Shown in pieces: positions 18,013 to 27,553 of a stretch of DNA of 64,000 nucleotides. The stretch is from Paracoccaceae bacterium (GTDB lineage: Bacteria > Pseudomonadota > Alphaproteobacteria > Rhodobacterales > Rhodobacteraceae), in NCBI GenBank assembly GCA_024236495.1, contig JACKKJ010000006.1, forward strand, positions 97,511-161,510, read 5' to 3'. The position numbers were made by a program, and so were the translations under genes. The notes beneath the pieces were generated by a model. That model was not told where the DNA came from, searched no databases, and was given only the letters and a program-made list of their open reading frames with translations. The first letter of the stretch is position 1. Each line of letters opens with the position of its first letter.

Positions 18013-18603
18013 TCAACCAAGGAGAAGCGGGCGGCGGTCCCCTTCGGCAAAGCGGCGCAGGACCGCCGGGTAAAGCCGGTGCTCGGCCACCAGGACGCGC
18101 GCGGCCAGCGTGTCCTCGCTGTCGCCCGGTTCGACCGGAACCCGGGCCTGCCCAAGGATCGGGCCCGCGTCCAGTTCCGCCGTCACCTCGTGCACGGTAC
18201 AACCCGCCTCGGTGTCGCCGGCCTCGATCGCGCGCCGGTGGGTGTGCAGCCCGGGATACTTCGGCAGGAGCGAGGGGTGGATGTTCAGCATCCGCCCCTC
18301 GAACCGCTTGACGAAAGCCGGCGTCAGCACCCGCATGAACCCCGCAAGGCACAGGATGTCGGGACGCGCCGCCAGGATCGGGTCCAGCAGCGCCGCCTCG
18401 AAGCCCTCCCGGTCGGCGCCGTAGGGGCGGTGATCGACCGCCGCGGTGGCGACGCCCAGGTCGCGCGCCCGCGTCAGGCCACTTGCGGCGGGATCGTTCG
18501 ACGCGACAAGCACCGGGCGCGCGGGATGATCGCCCGTCATGCTGCGGACCAGCGCGACCATGTTGGAGCCACCCCCGGAAATCAGGATGGCAACGCGCTT
18601 CAC
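18013..18603 (-). CDS. purN: Phosphoribosylglycinamide formyltransferase
   Basis: GAR transformylase, 10-formyl-THF-dependent third step of purine synthesis. 196 residues. N-terminal KRVAILISGGGSNMVALV binds the phosphate, and the catalytic Asn/His lie in MLNIHPSLLPKYPGLHTHRR; HEVTAELDAGPIL follows. The GTG start overlaps the purM stop (GTGA), so it is translationally coupled to purM. Confidence 0.96.
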   Translation of the reverse strand: MKRVAILISGGGSNMVALVRSMTGDHPARPVLVASNDPAASGLTRARDLGVATAAVDHRPYGADREGFEAALLDPILAARPDILCLAGFMRVLTPAFVKRFEGRMLNIHPSLLPKYPGLHTHRRAIEAGDTEAGCTVHEVTAELDAGPILGQARVPVEPGDSEDTLAARVLVAEHRLYPAVLRRFAEGDRRPLLLG

Positions 18604-19643
18604 AGCAGGCGCCCCCGGTAGGACACGCCCTGCCCCGCCCCGACTTCGCCGATGACCGTCACCGTCTCGCCCTCGGCCTCCAGCACGGCTTTCAGCGCCG
18701 CGGCGCGGTCGGCGGCGGCCACGACGATCAGGCCGATGCCGCAGTTGAAGGTCTTCAGAAGCTCCGCCTCCGCCATGTCGGCGGTTCCGGCCAGCCAGCC
18801 GAAGACCGGCGGCAGCGCCCAGGCATCAAGGTCGATCGTGGCGCCCAGCCCCTCGGGCAGGACGCGCGGCAGGTTCTCGGTCAGCCCGCCCCCGGTGATG
18901 TGCGCCAGCGCATGAACGCCCCCCGCGCGCACCGCCGCCAGCGCCTGTTTCACATAAAGCCGCGTGGGCGCCAGAAGCGCCGCGCCCAGCGTGCCGCCGC
19001 CGAAGGGCGAGGGCGATTCCCAGGTCAGGCCCGAAAGCTCCACCACCTTGCGCACGAAGCTGTAGCCGTTCGAATGCACCCCGTTCGAGCCAAGCCCCAA
19101 AAGCACGTCGCCCTCGGTCACGCCCGCAGGCAGATCGCTGCCGCGTTCCATCGCGCCGACGGCAAAGCCCGCGAGGTCGAAATCGCCGCCATGATACATG
19201 CCCGGCATTTCCGCCGTCTCGCCGCCGACCAAAGCGCAGCCGGAGGCCGCGCAGCCCTCGGCGATGCCCTCGATGATCCGGGTCGCCTGATCGACGTCCA
19301 GCTTGCCGGTCGCGAAATAATCCAGGAAGAACAGCGGCTCGGCGCCCTGGCAGACCAGGTCGTTGACGCACATCGCGACAAGGTCGATGCCGATTGTGTC
19401 GACATGGCCGGTGTCGATCGCGATGCGCAGCTTGGTGCCCACGCCGTCGGTCGCGGCCACCAGGATCGGGTCGGCGTAGCCCGCCGCCTTCAGGTCGAAC
19501 AGCGCGCCGAAACCGCCCAGCCCCGCCACGGTCCCCGCGCGCCCGGTCCGCTTTGCCGCGGGCTTGATCCGTTCGACCAGCGCGTTGCCCGCGTCGATGT
19601 CGACGCCCGCATCGGCATAGGTCAGGCCGTTCTTGATGGTCAT
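18600..19643 (-). CDS. purM: Phosphoribosylformylglycinamidine cyclo-ligase
   Basis: AIR synthetase, ATP-dependent ring closure in purine synthesis. 347 residues. Signature segments are MTIKNGLTYADAGVDIDAGN, VGTKLRIAI, DLVAMCVNDLVCQGAEPLFFLDY and GLGSNGVHSNGYSF. ATG 19643 is the family start, a few codons inside the open frame. Forms an operon with purN downstream. Confidence 0.96.
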   Translation of the reverse strand: MTIKNGLTYADAGVDIDAGNALVERIKPAAKRTGRAGTVAGLGGFGALFDLKAAGYADPILVAATDGVGTKLRIAIDTGHVDTIGIDLVAMCVNDLVCQGAEPLFFLDYFATGKLDVDQATRIIEGIAEGCAASGCALVGGETAEMPGMYHGGDFDLAGFAVGAMERGSDLPAGVTEGDVLLGLGSNGVHSNGYSFVRKVVELSGLTWESPSPFGGGTLGAALLAPTRLYVKQALAAVRAGGVHALAHITGGGLTENLPRVLPEGLGATIDLDAWALPPVFGWLAGTADMAEAELLKTFNCGIGLIVVAAADRAAALKAVLEAEGETVTVIGEVGAGQGVSYRGRLL

Positions 19644-19706
19644 GGCGATCCCCCGCAATCCGTCGCCGCCGCGATACCCGAATCCGTTCCCGGGGGCAAC
19701 GCGCGA

Positions 19707-20129
19707 TCAGTGCGGACCGCGCCCCCGGGCGGCCTGCCCCGCCCCGAGACCGAAGAAACAGCGCGACATCGGCAGCGAGACAGCCATGCACAGGCACAGG
19801 ACGACCGCCAGGATCACGACCCCGTCGGAGTCTCTGGCCAGAAGCTCCTGCATCGATTGCCAGAGGAGCAGCGCGAAAAGCAGACCCTGGATGATCGTGA
19901 ACCACCCGGCAAATCGCCAGGCCTCGGACGGCGCGGCCTTGCGCCCGGTATGGCGCCCGAAACTCATCCCCGCCACAAGCGCCGGAACGAGAAGCGCGAT
20001 CGCCAGGCCTCCCGCGAAATAGGCCGCGCCACCGGATCGCGCGACAAATGCGCTCATGACAAGGAGCAGGCCGGCCATCAGAATCAAGCCCAGCCCGTAG
20101 ACAACGGTCACCCGCCAGAACCCCGGCAT
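19707..20129 (-). CDS. Four-helix membrane protein (ABZJ_00895-like)
   Basis: 140-residue hydrophobic protein with about four transmembrane segments (VVYGLGLILMAGLLLVMSAF, AGGLAIALLVPALVAGMSF, FTIIQGLLFALLLW, VVILAVVLCLCMAVSL). A conserved-looking loop GRHTGRKAAPSEAWRFAGW separates the second and third. It resembles the ABZJ_00895 family; function unknown. ATG 20129 (MPGFWRVTV) is preferred over an upstream start because GAGGAGC precedes it. Confidence 0.65.
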   Translation of the reverse strand: MPGFWRVTVVYGLGLILMAGLLLVMSAFVARSGGAAYFAGGLAIALLVPALVAGMSFGRHTGRKAAPSEAWRFAGWFTIIQGLLFALLLWQSMQELLARDSDGVVILAVVLCLCMAVSLPMSRCFFGLGAGQAARGRGPH

Positions 20130-20185
20130 CGCTCCTCCTCGTGTGTGGACCCAGTTACGCATGCGGTGACGGCTGCGTAAAGACG

Positions 20186-20214
20186 TTGACCCTGCCTCGG
20201 ACCCGGCTTACTGA
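20186..20214 (+). promoter_or_regulatory. Predicted tRNA promoter
   Basis: TTGACC (20186-20191) and TACTGA (20209-20214) with 17-base spacing, 11 bases before the tRNA. Reasonable sigma70-type match for a stable-RNA gene in this group. Confidence 0.5.
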
Positions 20215-20225
20215 AACGACAGGCC

Positions 20226-20301
20226 GGGCCTGTAGCTCAATGGTCAGAGCAGGGCGCTCATAACGCCTTGGTTGGGGGTTCGAGTCCCTCCGGGCCTACC
20301 A
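20226..20301 (+). tRNA. tRNA with anticodon CAT (Ile2 or elongator Met)
   Basis: 76 bases with encoded CCA. The D-arm is GCTC / GAGC, the anticodon stem is GGCG / CGCC with loop CTCATAA (anticodon CAT), and the T-loop is TTCGAGT. It is not an initiator, since the C1-A72 mismatch and GGG/CCC anticodon stem are absent. CAT in this context is either tRNA-Ile2 (lysidine-modified) or elongator Met; sequence alone does not settle it. The acceptor stem has G1-U72 and U6-G67 wobbles, possibly from replacement of the 3' half by the integrated island. The integrase gene starts 91 bases downstream. Confidence 0.92.
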
Positions 20302-20392
20302 CACTATCCCCTTGATATAAAAGAAAATCCTTGCAATTAAGGGTTTTGTTCCGTTCTGTGGTTACAGTTTTGGTTACAAACCGCAGGCAGTC

Positions 20393-21955
20393 ATGGCTGG
20401 CAAGATCAAGCATCTGGTGAATCGTTCAGGGCGCTACCACGCGCGCCTGGTGGTCCCGAAAGACCTCAGGAAGATCGTCGGAAAGACTGAGTTGCGAACG
20501 CCGCTCGGTGGCGACTACCGCCAGGCGGTCAGGCTGTTGCCCGGTGCGGTTGCGCAACTGCAGCACAAGATCGCACTCGCTGAACGTCAGCAGACCGGGA
20601 GCAAGGTTGGCGGCGGCGCCGCTCGCTACCCCCTCGCGCCGGACCAGCTTGCGCTTAGCCACTACATGCAGCGCCTCGCGTTTGACGATGTGCTGCGCAA
20701 CGATCCCCGCTACGCCGCCGTCAGTATCGATGACCTACTTGTGGAGCGGCTTCGCCAGGCTATCGCCGGCAAGCTCAACGACAGTGAACTTCAAGAGCTC
20801 GTGGGTGAGCAGATTGATCGGTTCCGCTCCCTCGGCAACCTGACGGCTGAACGTGGCTCAGACGAATGGCGCATCATCGCTCGTGCACTTTGCAGCGCCG
20901 AGCTTGAGGCCCTGGCGCGCGCCGCTGAGCGGGACGAGGGCGACTACAGCGGCCGGCCTACTACCCCCATGCTGATCGACGCCCAGCCCCCTGCCCCGCC
21001 CCAGGAGACCGTGAACCTCAAGAAGCTCTGGGACGATTACAAGACGAGCCGCACACAGGCGGGCTTCATGCGCGACGGCGGCAAGCGCCAAGACCCGGTA
21101 ATTGAAAACCTGCGCAAGTTCCTCCGGCACAACGACGCCCGGCGCGTGACAAAGAAAGACCTCCTAGCCTGGAGAGATCACTTGATGACTTCGCTGTCCG
21201 CCAAGACCGTGAACGACATCTACCTTTCGACGGCCCGCTCGCTACTCGGCTGGGCGCATGAAAACGAGCGTCTGCCTGAGAACGTGTCGACGACCGTCAA
21301 GCAGCCCAAACCCCGCAAGGTGAAGAGCCGGGAGAAGGGCTACACTGACCAGGAGGCGTTGACTGTCTTGACCGCCTCTATCAACTACCAGCCGAAACCG
21401 AACCAGTTTGGCTATGTCCGCGAAACACCTAGGCACACTGCCGCGAAGCGGTGGGCGCCGATCATATGCGCCTTCACCGGCGCACGGATCAGCGAGATAA
21501 CGCAGCTCAGGAAAGAGGATGTGCGCCAGGAGGGTGACCGTTGGATCATTCGCATCACGCCCGACGCCGGCACTGTGAAGGCGGGCGATTACCGCGACGT
21601 GCCGCTCCACCGTCAGATCGTGGACCTCGGGTTTATCGACTATGTGAACGCCGCCGGCGCTGGGCCCCTCTTCCACAACGCGACAGAGCCGGAGAAGTTC
21701 GCCACCGCCGCCAGCAGCGTCTCGGATGAAATTTCCAAGTGGCTCCGGCGCTCGAAGGTCACACCAGAAGGCGTTCAGCCGAACCACGGATGGCGGCACC
21801 GCCTCAAGACGAAGGCGAGCGAGCTAGGAATAGACGCGCGCGTGATAGACGCGATCCAAGGCCACGCAGGACGAACAGCAGGCGACAACTACGGCGACGT
21901 AACGGTGGCTGCGAAGACGCGAGCGATTGACCGACTTCCATGGATCGCCGACTAG
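20393..21955 (+). CDS. Tyrosine recombinase / integrase of the island
   Basis: 520-residue phage-type integrase, likely responsible for insertion at the adjacent tRNA. The N-terminal ~60 residues (KHLVNRSGRYHARLVVPKDL) match the DUF6538 arm domain, followed by a SAM-like core-binding domain near 205-290. The catalytic domain has AFTGARISEITQL (Arg), NHGWRHRLKTKA (His, Arg), a second His in QGHAG and the Tyr nucleophile in GDNYGDV. All key residues are present, so it is probably active. Stop is TAG. Confidence 0.93.
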   Translation: MAGKIKHLVNRSGRYHARLVVPKDLRKIVGKTELRTPLGGDYRQAVRLLPGAVAQLQHKIALAERQQTGSKVGGGAARYPLAPDQLALSHYMQRLAFDDVLRNDPRYAAVSIDDLLVERLRQAIAGKLNDSELQELVGEQIDRFRSLGNLTAERGSDEWRIIARALCSAELEALARAAERDEGDYSGRPTTPMLIDAQPPAPPQETVNLKKLWDDYKTSRTQAGFMRDGGKRQDPVIENLRKFLRHNDARRVTKKDLLAWRDHLMTSLSAKTVNDIYLSTARSLLGWAHENERLPENVSTTVKQPKPRKVKSREKGYTDQEALTVLTASINYQPKPNQFGYVRETPRHTAAKRWAPIICAFTGARISEITQLRKEDVRQEGDRWIIRITPDAGTVKAGDYRDVPLHRQIVDLGFIDYVNAAGAGPLFHNATEPEKFATAASSVSDEISKWLRRSKVTPEGVQPNHGWRHRLKTKASELGIDARVIDAIQGHAGRTAGDNYGDVTVAAKTRAIDRLPWIAD

Positions 21956-22030
21956 TTGGGCCAGTTAATTCCCTGGTTAGACCACGGTTTAATTATGCAA
22001 GCAGGTTATTTGTAAACTATGGTTGATCGC

Positions 22031-25000
22031 TCACGGTAGTCTGTAAGTGCCAGAAGCATCTGGGATAATGTCGGGAACCCCTTCCCTCGCGAACATTGCG
22101 GACATGCTATCAGAAATGACGTTTCCGGCTGGGTCTTTGGGTCCAGCGTCGAGACCGTGCTGAAGGCCTTCCAGATCGGCTTGGGTATCTCCCATAGGCC
22201 AAAGCGCCTGGGAGGCCATCTTCCGCTTGCGCTGCATAAGGCTGTTGAGCAAGCAGTCGAATGACCCTTCCCTGTAGCCGGGATGAATCGCCAACGGCAC
22301 GTGGACCTGCACTGGCCGAGTCTGGCCAATCCTGTGAACCCGGTCGTTGCACTGTTCTTCGACGGCCGGATTCCACCAACGCGACAGATGGATCACATGG
22401 GTTGCCGCTGTGAGTGTCAACCCGGTTCCGGCGGCCTTGGGGCCTAGAACGAGGAGATCGAACCCGCCATCATGCTCGAGATGCCGCTGGAAGTGGTTCA
22501 CGATGGTCTGGCGCTTTGGAATTGGCGTGTCGCCGTTTATGATGTCGACACGATTCAACCCGAAGAAATGCCGGGCGAGCTCGGCGAAACGGAACTGCAT
22601 CTCCCTGTGCTCAATGAAGACTAGTGCACGTTCGCTCTTCGCCTTGATACCCTCGAGAACGCGCATCACGGCGGAGAGGCGCGCGCTCATTGCTACGAAC
22701 TCTTCCGGCCCCAAGCTGCCCGGGAACCCGGGATGGACTGATACCGAGCGGATGTGGTGCAGCGATTTCAGCGCGGCACCAGGACCACCCTGGATCTTCT
22801 TGATCCTAGCCGCGTCGTAAGCTGCGGACTGGACCTGGGGCATCACTCGCGGATGTAGCAACCGGTCTTTCCGCGGAAGGTCGGTAGCCACCTCGTCTTT
22901 CAGTCGGCGCAAAGCGAGCGGAGGCCGATCGAGTTGCGGCTTGAAAACACGCGCATGGAGCTCCGTCATGTTCTCCTCATTGGGCACTCCGTAGGAGGCG
23001 CGGAACGCCTTGCCAGCCCCCAATGCGCCTGGAACCAACCGGTCCATGATGGTCCAGAGGTCCATGGTGGTGTTCTCGATCGGCGTTCCGGTCAATCCGA
23101 TCCGGAAATCCACATTCATCGCCTCCACCGCCTTGGACGCGATCGTGTCTTTGTTCTTGATGTTCTGGATCTCGTCGAAAACCATGGCTGAGAAAGCAAC
23201 GCGCCCTAGCGAGTGCTGGTAGTTCGCAAGCGTTGTGTAGGTGGTCAGGAACCAGTAGCGATGGGCTCGCCCCTCCTCGAAAGCCTCGTCGAGCCATTCG
23301 AGGTCCAGCAGCGGCAGGCCGGAAGCCGTTTCGGTGGCCTTGGCACCCGATACCTTGTGACCAGAAAGCGATGAGCCGTAGAGTCGCACGAGATGCCCGA
23401 ACTTGCGAGCCTCGACATGCCGCTCGACCTCCTCTTCCCAGTTTACGAGCAGGGAAGTCGGCGCCACGACCATGATTGGTCCGCGCATTTTGGCCTGCGG
23501 CTGCTGCATGTGCTTTTGCAGCCAATTGAGAAACGAGATCGTCTGAAGCGTCTTTCCTAGGCCCTGTTCATCGGCATTGAGGATGCCGGGCAGACCCGAC
23601 CGCCAGGCCCTGGTCGCCCAGTCGAAGCTGTCCATCTGGTGCTGACGAAGCTTGGTGACAATGCTGTCAGGCACTTCGCAGGCTATAGTTGGAGCGCGGG
23701 GGCGCAGATCTGCATGCCACGCGATATCTTCGGAATTGTCTAGTGTGTCGAGAATGATTGGCCCTGCGGGTTTCTCGTCATTATCCAGTGTATCGAGTGC
23801 ATCGCCATCAGATGCTCTTACCTCCTCTTCAAGCCTATTTGCGAGGACAGCTCCTACCGCGGCCAATCGCTCCGGGGTCACCTCGACATTTTCGCCAGCA
23901 ATTTCAACCAATGTCGCTTTCCCGGACTCCGACGCTGCCTTCATCCGGTCGTGCAGGGCTTCGAGATCTGGCGTCGCCATCTTCGAAACCGCTTCGGCAA
24001 CTGGCGGGGAAAACACCTCGGGCAACCAGGTCGTTCCGCTGCCCTCGATGGGACGGGACGGTTTCTCGTAGACGACGACCCCTGTCACCCGCGCGGAATA
24101 CTCCCGGCTTTCGACGAAAGCGGGACCGGCAACGGACTCGATCATCTCCTCTTGCCCGGCGGCGTCGAGTTGCTCGAGCGCCCCGCTTTGCTGAAGGTGG
24201 CGCGCCACCGCTTCGGTGATGAAGGCGCGCGGGTTCCGGATCACCGCTTTTCGTGTCTCCCGGTCTGCCTTCTGCGCTTGCACGAGCGCCTCGAGCACAG
24301 GCGCGCTTGACTGTTCGATAACCACGTAGCTGTTGTTGCCGAGCTGATAGGCCGGACGAGCCCCGAGAGCATTCACACGATACTGAAACGCCGCCAGCGC
24401 TTCGCCGGACAATTCCGCATCCACTTCAGACACGCCGCCATCGGCCAAGGCACGATCCGACAGATGACGCGAAGAATATGGGACGATCTCGAACTGTCCG
24501 AGGGTCGCATCCGGGGAGATCGAGAAGCTGTTCGCGATGCGGACCTCGAGACCGCGGAGAAAGCTCGTCATGGCCAGACCCGCCATGCCACGATTCTGCG
24601 GCAGTAATTCCAGCATCGTCTCATCGGGTTCGAGGGCCCGACGAAACTCGGCCAGAACCTTCCAGTGCTCTTCCACTGGCGCGTGTGCGTCGAACCCATC
24701 CGCGAGGTCCATTGCCCGCTTCATCCAGAGCGGCAGCCTTCGAGGGCCATCCGCGGTTTCGAGGAATGCGCCCTGACGACGGGGACTTTCTCTTCGACCT
24801 GCATTGCTCCACTCGTAAAGGAGCCGGAACTCCGGGCTACCCAAGGTGCCCGCCACATCGGTCCGGAGCGTCAGGTGCACGTCCTGCGGAAGCCCCAGCG
24901 CCTGGGCGGCGCCGGCACCCAAGTTCGCTGCGGCATCATGAGAAATCAGAATGTGTTCATCGGAAATGTCGACCTCGCCTTCATGTTGGTCGCCCCAAGC

Positions 25001-25174
25001 CCGCAGATCGGCGATGGCGAACAGAAGCTCCTTCTGATCATCCGGGACGTGGCCGAAGGTCCTGGCACGAGCATTTGCCTGGGTCAGGCGCGCGAGCAGG
25101 CCGCGCTTTTCCACAGGGAAACGGATTTCGATACGGTCGTCGACCAGTCTGTAAACGGGATGGTTCTCAGACAT
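22031..25174 (-). CDS. zorD: Zorya helicase-nuclease subunit ZorD
   Basis: 1047-residue SNF2-type helicase, last gene of a type I Zorya anti-phage operon, in which ZorD acts on invading DNA after ZorAB is triggered. The N-terminal ~480 residues are a family-specific region. The Walker A motif is NADEQGLGKT (about residue 533), motif II VFDEIQNIKN (about 665), motif III GLTGTPIEN, and the C-terminal helicase lobe has VLGPKAAGTGLTL and WNPAVEEQCNDRVHRIGQT (about 935-950). Start overlaps zorC by 8 bases. Motor residues are intact. Confidence 0.92.
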   Translation of the reverse strand: MSENHPVYRLVDDRIEIRFPVEKRGLLARLTQANARARTFGHVPDDQKELLFAIADLRAWGDQHEGEVDISDEHILISHDAAANLGAGAAQALGLPQDVHLTLRTDVAGTLGSPEFRLLYEWSNAGRRESPRRQGAFLETADGPRRLPLWMKRAMDLADGFDAHAPVEEHWKVLAEFRRALEPDETMLELLPQNRGMAGLAMTSFLRGLEVRIANSFSISPDATLGQFEIVPYSSRHLSDRALADGGVSEVDAELSGEALAAFQYRVNALGARPAYQLGNNSYVVIEQSSAPVLEALVQAQKADRETRKAVIRNPRAFITEAVARHLQQSGALEQLDAAGQEEMIESVAGPAFVESREYSARVTGVVVYEKPSRPIEGSGTTWLPEVFSPPVAEAVSKMATPDLEALHDRMKAASESGKATLVEIAGENVEVTPERLAAVGAVLANRLEEEVRASDGDALDTLDNDEKPAGPIILDTLDNSEDIAWHADLRPRAPTIACEVPDSIVTKLRQHQMDSFDWATRAWRSGLPGILNADEQGLGKTLQTISFLNWLQKHMQQPQAKMRGPIMVVAPTSLLVNWEEEVERHVEARKFGHLVRLYGSSLSGHKVSGAKATETASGLPLLDLEWLDEAFEEGRAHRYWFLTTYTTLANYQHSLGRVAFSAMVFDEIQNIKNKDTIASKAVEAMNVDFRIGLTGTPIENTTMDLWTIMDRLVPGALGAGKAFRASYGVPNEENMTELHARVFKPQLDRPPLALRRLKDEVATDLPRKDRLLHPRVMPQVQSAAYDAARIKKIQGGPGAALKSLHHIRSVSVHPGFPGSLGPEEFVAMSARLSAVMRVLEGIKAKSERALVFIEHREMQFRFAELARHFFGLNRVDIINGDTPIPKRQTIVNHFQRHLEHDGGFDLLVLGPKAAGTGLTLTAATHVIHLSRWWNPAVEEQCNDRVHRIGQTRPVQVHVPLAIHPGYREGSFDCLLNSLMQRKRKMASQALWPMGDTQADLEGLQHGLDAGPKDPAGNVISDSMSAMFAREGVPDIIPDASGTYRLP

Positions 25175-26480
25175 GGCGCATCACCCAGTCCCGCCAGACC
25201 GGAATCGAACTGTGGGACTTGGCGTTGCGGGAATATCGCATGATGTCGTCACAGTAGTATTGTGAGCCATATAGTTTCGGCGCCTTTGGATCATCCCGGT
25301 TGAAGATGTGGGTTCGATAGTTGTGGCATCCATCAACCACGATTTTGTTCCCGATCCGCATAATCAGGAGGGAGGTGCTGCCGCCACGATCAAGCTGCCT
25401 GCCAAACCGACGGTTTAGGTTCGTGGTATCGCTTCGGCTTAATCTCCGCTTCGCGTAGTGTAGCGCGTCACGGCCGAACGCCACCCAAGCCTCGTCGATC
25501 CGCCCATCCTCATAGAGACGCAGCCAGAAATCCCTTCTCAAGGGCCACATGTGGCTGCCTTGAGTTGCGGTGACCATATCGCAGAAGAACAGCATGTCCT
25601 CCTTGGTCAGCCATCGCAACAGCACCGCTCTTAGGTCGGGGTCAAAGCCGGACCAGATACCTCCTGAATGAGTTCTAGGGTCATTGTAGGCAGAGATGAT
25701 AGCCTCGCTCAGATCACTGCGCACGGCGTCCGATGGTGTCTCGTTAACCCAGACTCGCAGCAGTGCCTCGACCGCGAGGCCGGCCCCAGCCTCAAGGGCA
25801 TTTCCACCCTGAGGCACCAGCCATCTTAGCAGTTGCTCCCGTTCATCGGCCCGCTTCAAATGCGGTCCAATCTTTCGCACGAACTCCACATGAGCATGCC
25901 GCGTAAGCCCGGGTCCATGGGGCGCACGAATGCCGAGAGACTTCAACTTGCCGAATGGATCGTCAGCCTCATACATCACCGAGGCCAGATTTGTCACGGC
26001 GCTGGCCGGGTCAAGCAAGTCCGGAAGCGCCGAGATCAGCCTGCGAGCGCGCTCGTCAAAATCGTCTCGTCGGTGGCGCAGAACCGCGCCAAGTGAGGCG
26101 GTCGCCTCGGATTTTGGGTCGAAACTTCCGACATAGACCCAGAGCATCGAAGTCAGGAACGAGGTCTGCGAACTTTGGCGCAGTTCCTCGTAGTAGAATT
26201 CGCGAACGTCTGCGAGATCTTCGCGTTCCCTCCGTTCCTCATCGAAAACTGCCACCGCCGCTGAAGCGACGCGTGATGTTTTCAATCCGCCCCAGTCCCA
26301 AGTTTCGATGCGGCGACGCATTTCCTGCGCGAGCCGCTCGCGGTCGCGGTCTTCAGGTTCCTTCACCGCGTCTGGCCAACGATGAAGGATGCGTCCCACC
26401 GCCTTGTCCAACTCTACGAACGAGGGAAGCACCCTCGAATTGAGGGAAATCGACTTAGCGAGAACGTCGGAGACTTTCAT
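25167..26480 (-). CDS. zorC: Zorya protein ZorC
   Basis: 437-residue third gene of the operon, in the place and size range of ZorC (EH-signature family), which is recruited with ZorD in type I Zorya. The protein is mostly helical. The C-terminal ~110 residues carry a conserved-looking block (LLIMRIGNKIVVDGCHNYRT, then SQYYCDDIMRYSRNAKSHSS and a Trp-rich end) that fits the EH-signature domain. Its ATG overlaps zorB by 4 bases. Assignment rests on gene order plus this block. Confidence 0.85.
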   Translation of the reverse strand: MKVSDVLAKSISLNSRVLPSFVELDKAVGRILHRWPDAVKEPEDRDRERLAQEMRRRIETWDWGGLKTSRVASAAVAVFDEERREREDLADVREFYYEELRQSSQTSFLTSMLWVYVGSFDPKSEATASLGAVLRHRRDDFDERARRLISALPDLLDPASAVTNLASVMYEADDPFGKLKSLGIRAPHGPGLTRHAHVEFVRKIGPHLKRADEREQLLRWLVPQGGNALEAGAGLAVEALLRVWVNETPSDAVRSDLSEAIISAYNDPRTHSGGIWSGFDPDLRAVLLRWLTKEDMLFFCDMVTATQGSHMWPLRRDFWLRLYEDGRIDEAWVAFGRDALHYAKRRLSRSDTTNLNRRFGRQLDRGGSTSLLIMRIGNKIVVDGCHNYRTHIFNRDDPKAPKLYGSQYYCDDIMRYSRNAKSHSSIPVWRDWVMRHV

Positions 26481-27553
26481 TCGGCATCAACCGCGAGTTC
26501 CGACAGCGCTTGCCGAATTCGGCGGATCCCGTCCGTGTCCTGCGGTGTGACCATGATGAAGCGCAGATCTATCCGGCGGTTCGTTGCGCGTCCTTCGGCC
26601 GTGTCATTGGTGGCAACGGGGCGATCGGGTCCGTAGGCTGCGACCGACAGGACCGGTTGGGTCTTGAAGTTACGGTGCTCCATGATCTCGGGCGCTGATC
26701 GCGTCATGGTGAAGAACGTCTGGTTGGCGCGCGCAGTCGACAGGTTGCGGTTGGTTGCGTCGGAACCGACATTGTCGGTGTGCCCTTCAATCTGGACGGA
26801 TTCGATCAACACGAACTCGGGATTGCATTCCGTTGAGAATGCCGAGCGTTGCCCAACCGTATAACAGGGCAGGATTTCGTCGAGCCGCGTCGCGAGCCGA
26901 GAAACGACTGCTTGTTTTTGCCGCGTTAGGACTGACTGACCCGTCGCAAACAGGCCTTCACCCTGGAACCGCAGTGCGTCGCTTTCCTCGCTTAGCTCCA
27001 CCTGAAGATCGGGGAAGTCCGTCTTGATCGCGTCGCGGAGCCTAATCAGTATGCCTTGCCGAGTTCTAGCCACCTGCGCGAGATACGCCTCGAGTGGATC
27101 GATCTGGTCCAACTGGGCAATCTTGGCCTTCAGCTCAGCGATTTCGATCCGAAGCTTTGCTATCAAATCATCCTTATTTTTAATCTCCTGATTCAGTTCT
27201 GCCAATTGTCGCTCCAGATTGGCGATGAGCTTCTTATTCGCGTCTATTTCTTGCTCCGCCTTTCGTAGCTTCCGTTCCGTTTCATCGAGCTGCTTAGAGA
27301 GATTCGATTTTTCACGCTCCAACTGATCAATGAGAAGCTCCCTTTCTTCCGCCAACGCACGCCAGTGATTGCGATCGTCTACCATCTGGTCGAATTGGCT
27401 ACGCGGCACGGTATCTGTGGTCCGGACCTGGCTGGCGAAGAACGCCAGAAGGATCATAATGATGAAGAGAAAGCCGACAGTCATGTCGGTCATCGAGACA
27501 AACGCGCTCTCCTCCTCTTCCTCTTGAGCGCCGTTTCGGGCTTGAGCGCGCAT
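26477..27553 (-). CDS. zorB: Zorya membrane anchor ZorB (OmpA-like)
   Basis: 358-residue MotB/OmpA-like stator partner. A short cytoplasmic N-terminus precedes one TM helix (MTVGFLFIIMILLAFFASQ, residues ~24-43) with an Asp at its start (SMTDMTVG), the position expected for the proton-carrying residue. A heptad coiled coil follows (residues ~60-150). The C-terminal OmpA-like peptidoglycan-binding domain is at ~230-345 (QIEGHTDNVGSDATNRNLS). Overlaps zorA by one base. Confidence 0.93.
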   Translation of the reverse strand: MRAQARNGAQEEEEESAFVSMTDMTVGFLFIIMILLAFFASQVRTTDTVPRSQFDQMVDDRNHWRALAEERELLIDQLEREKSNLSKQLDETERKLRKAEQEIDANKKLIANLERQLAELNQEIKNKDDLIAKLRIEIAELKAKIAQLDQIDPLEAYLAQVARTRQGILIRLRDAIKTDFPDLQVELSEESDALRFQGEGLFATGQSVLTRQKQAVVSRLATRLDEILPCYTVGQRSAFSTECNPEFVLIESVQIEGHTDNVGSDATNRNLSTARANQTFFTMTRSAPEIMEHRNFKTQPVLSVAAYGPDRPVATNDTAEGRATNRRIDLRFIMVTPQDTDGIRRIRQALSELAVDAE

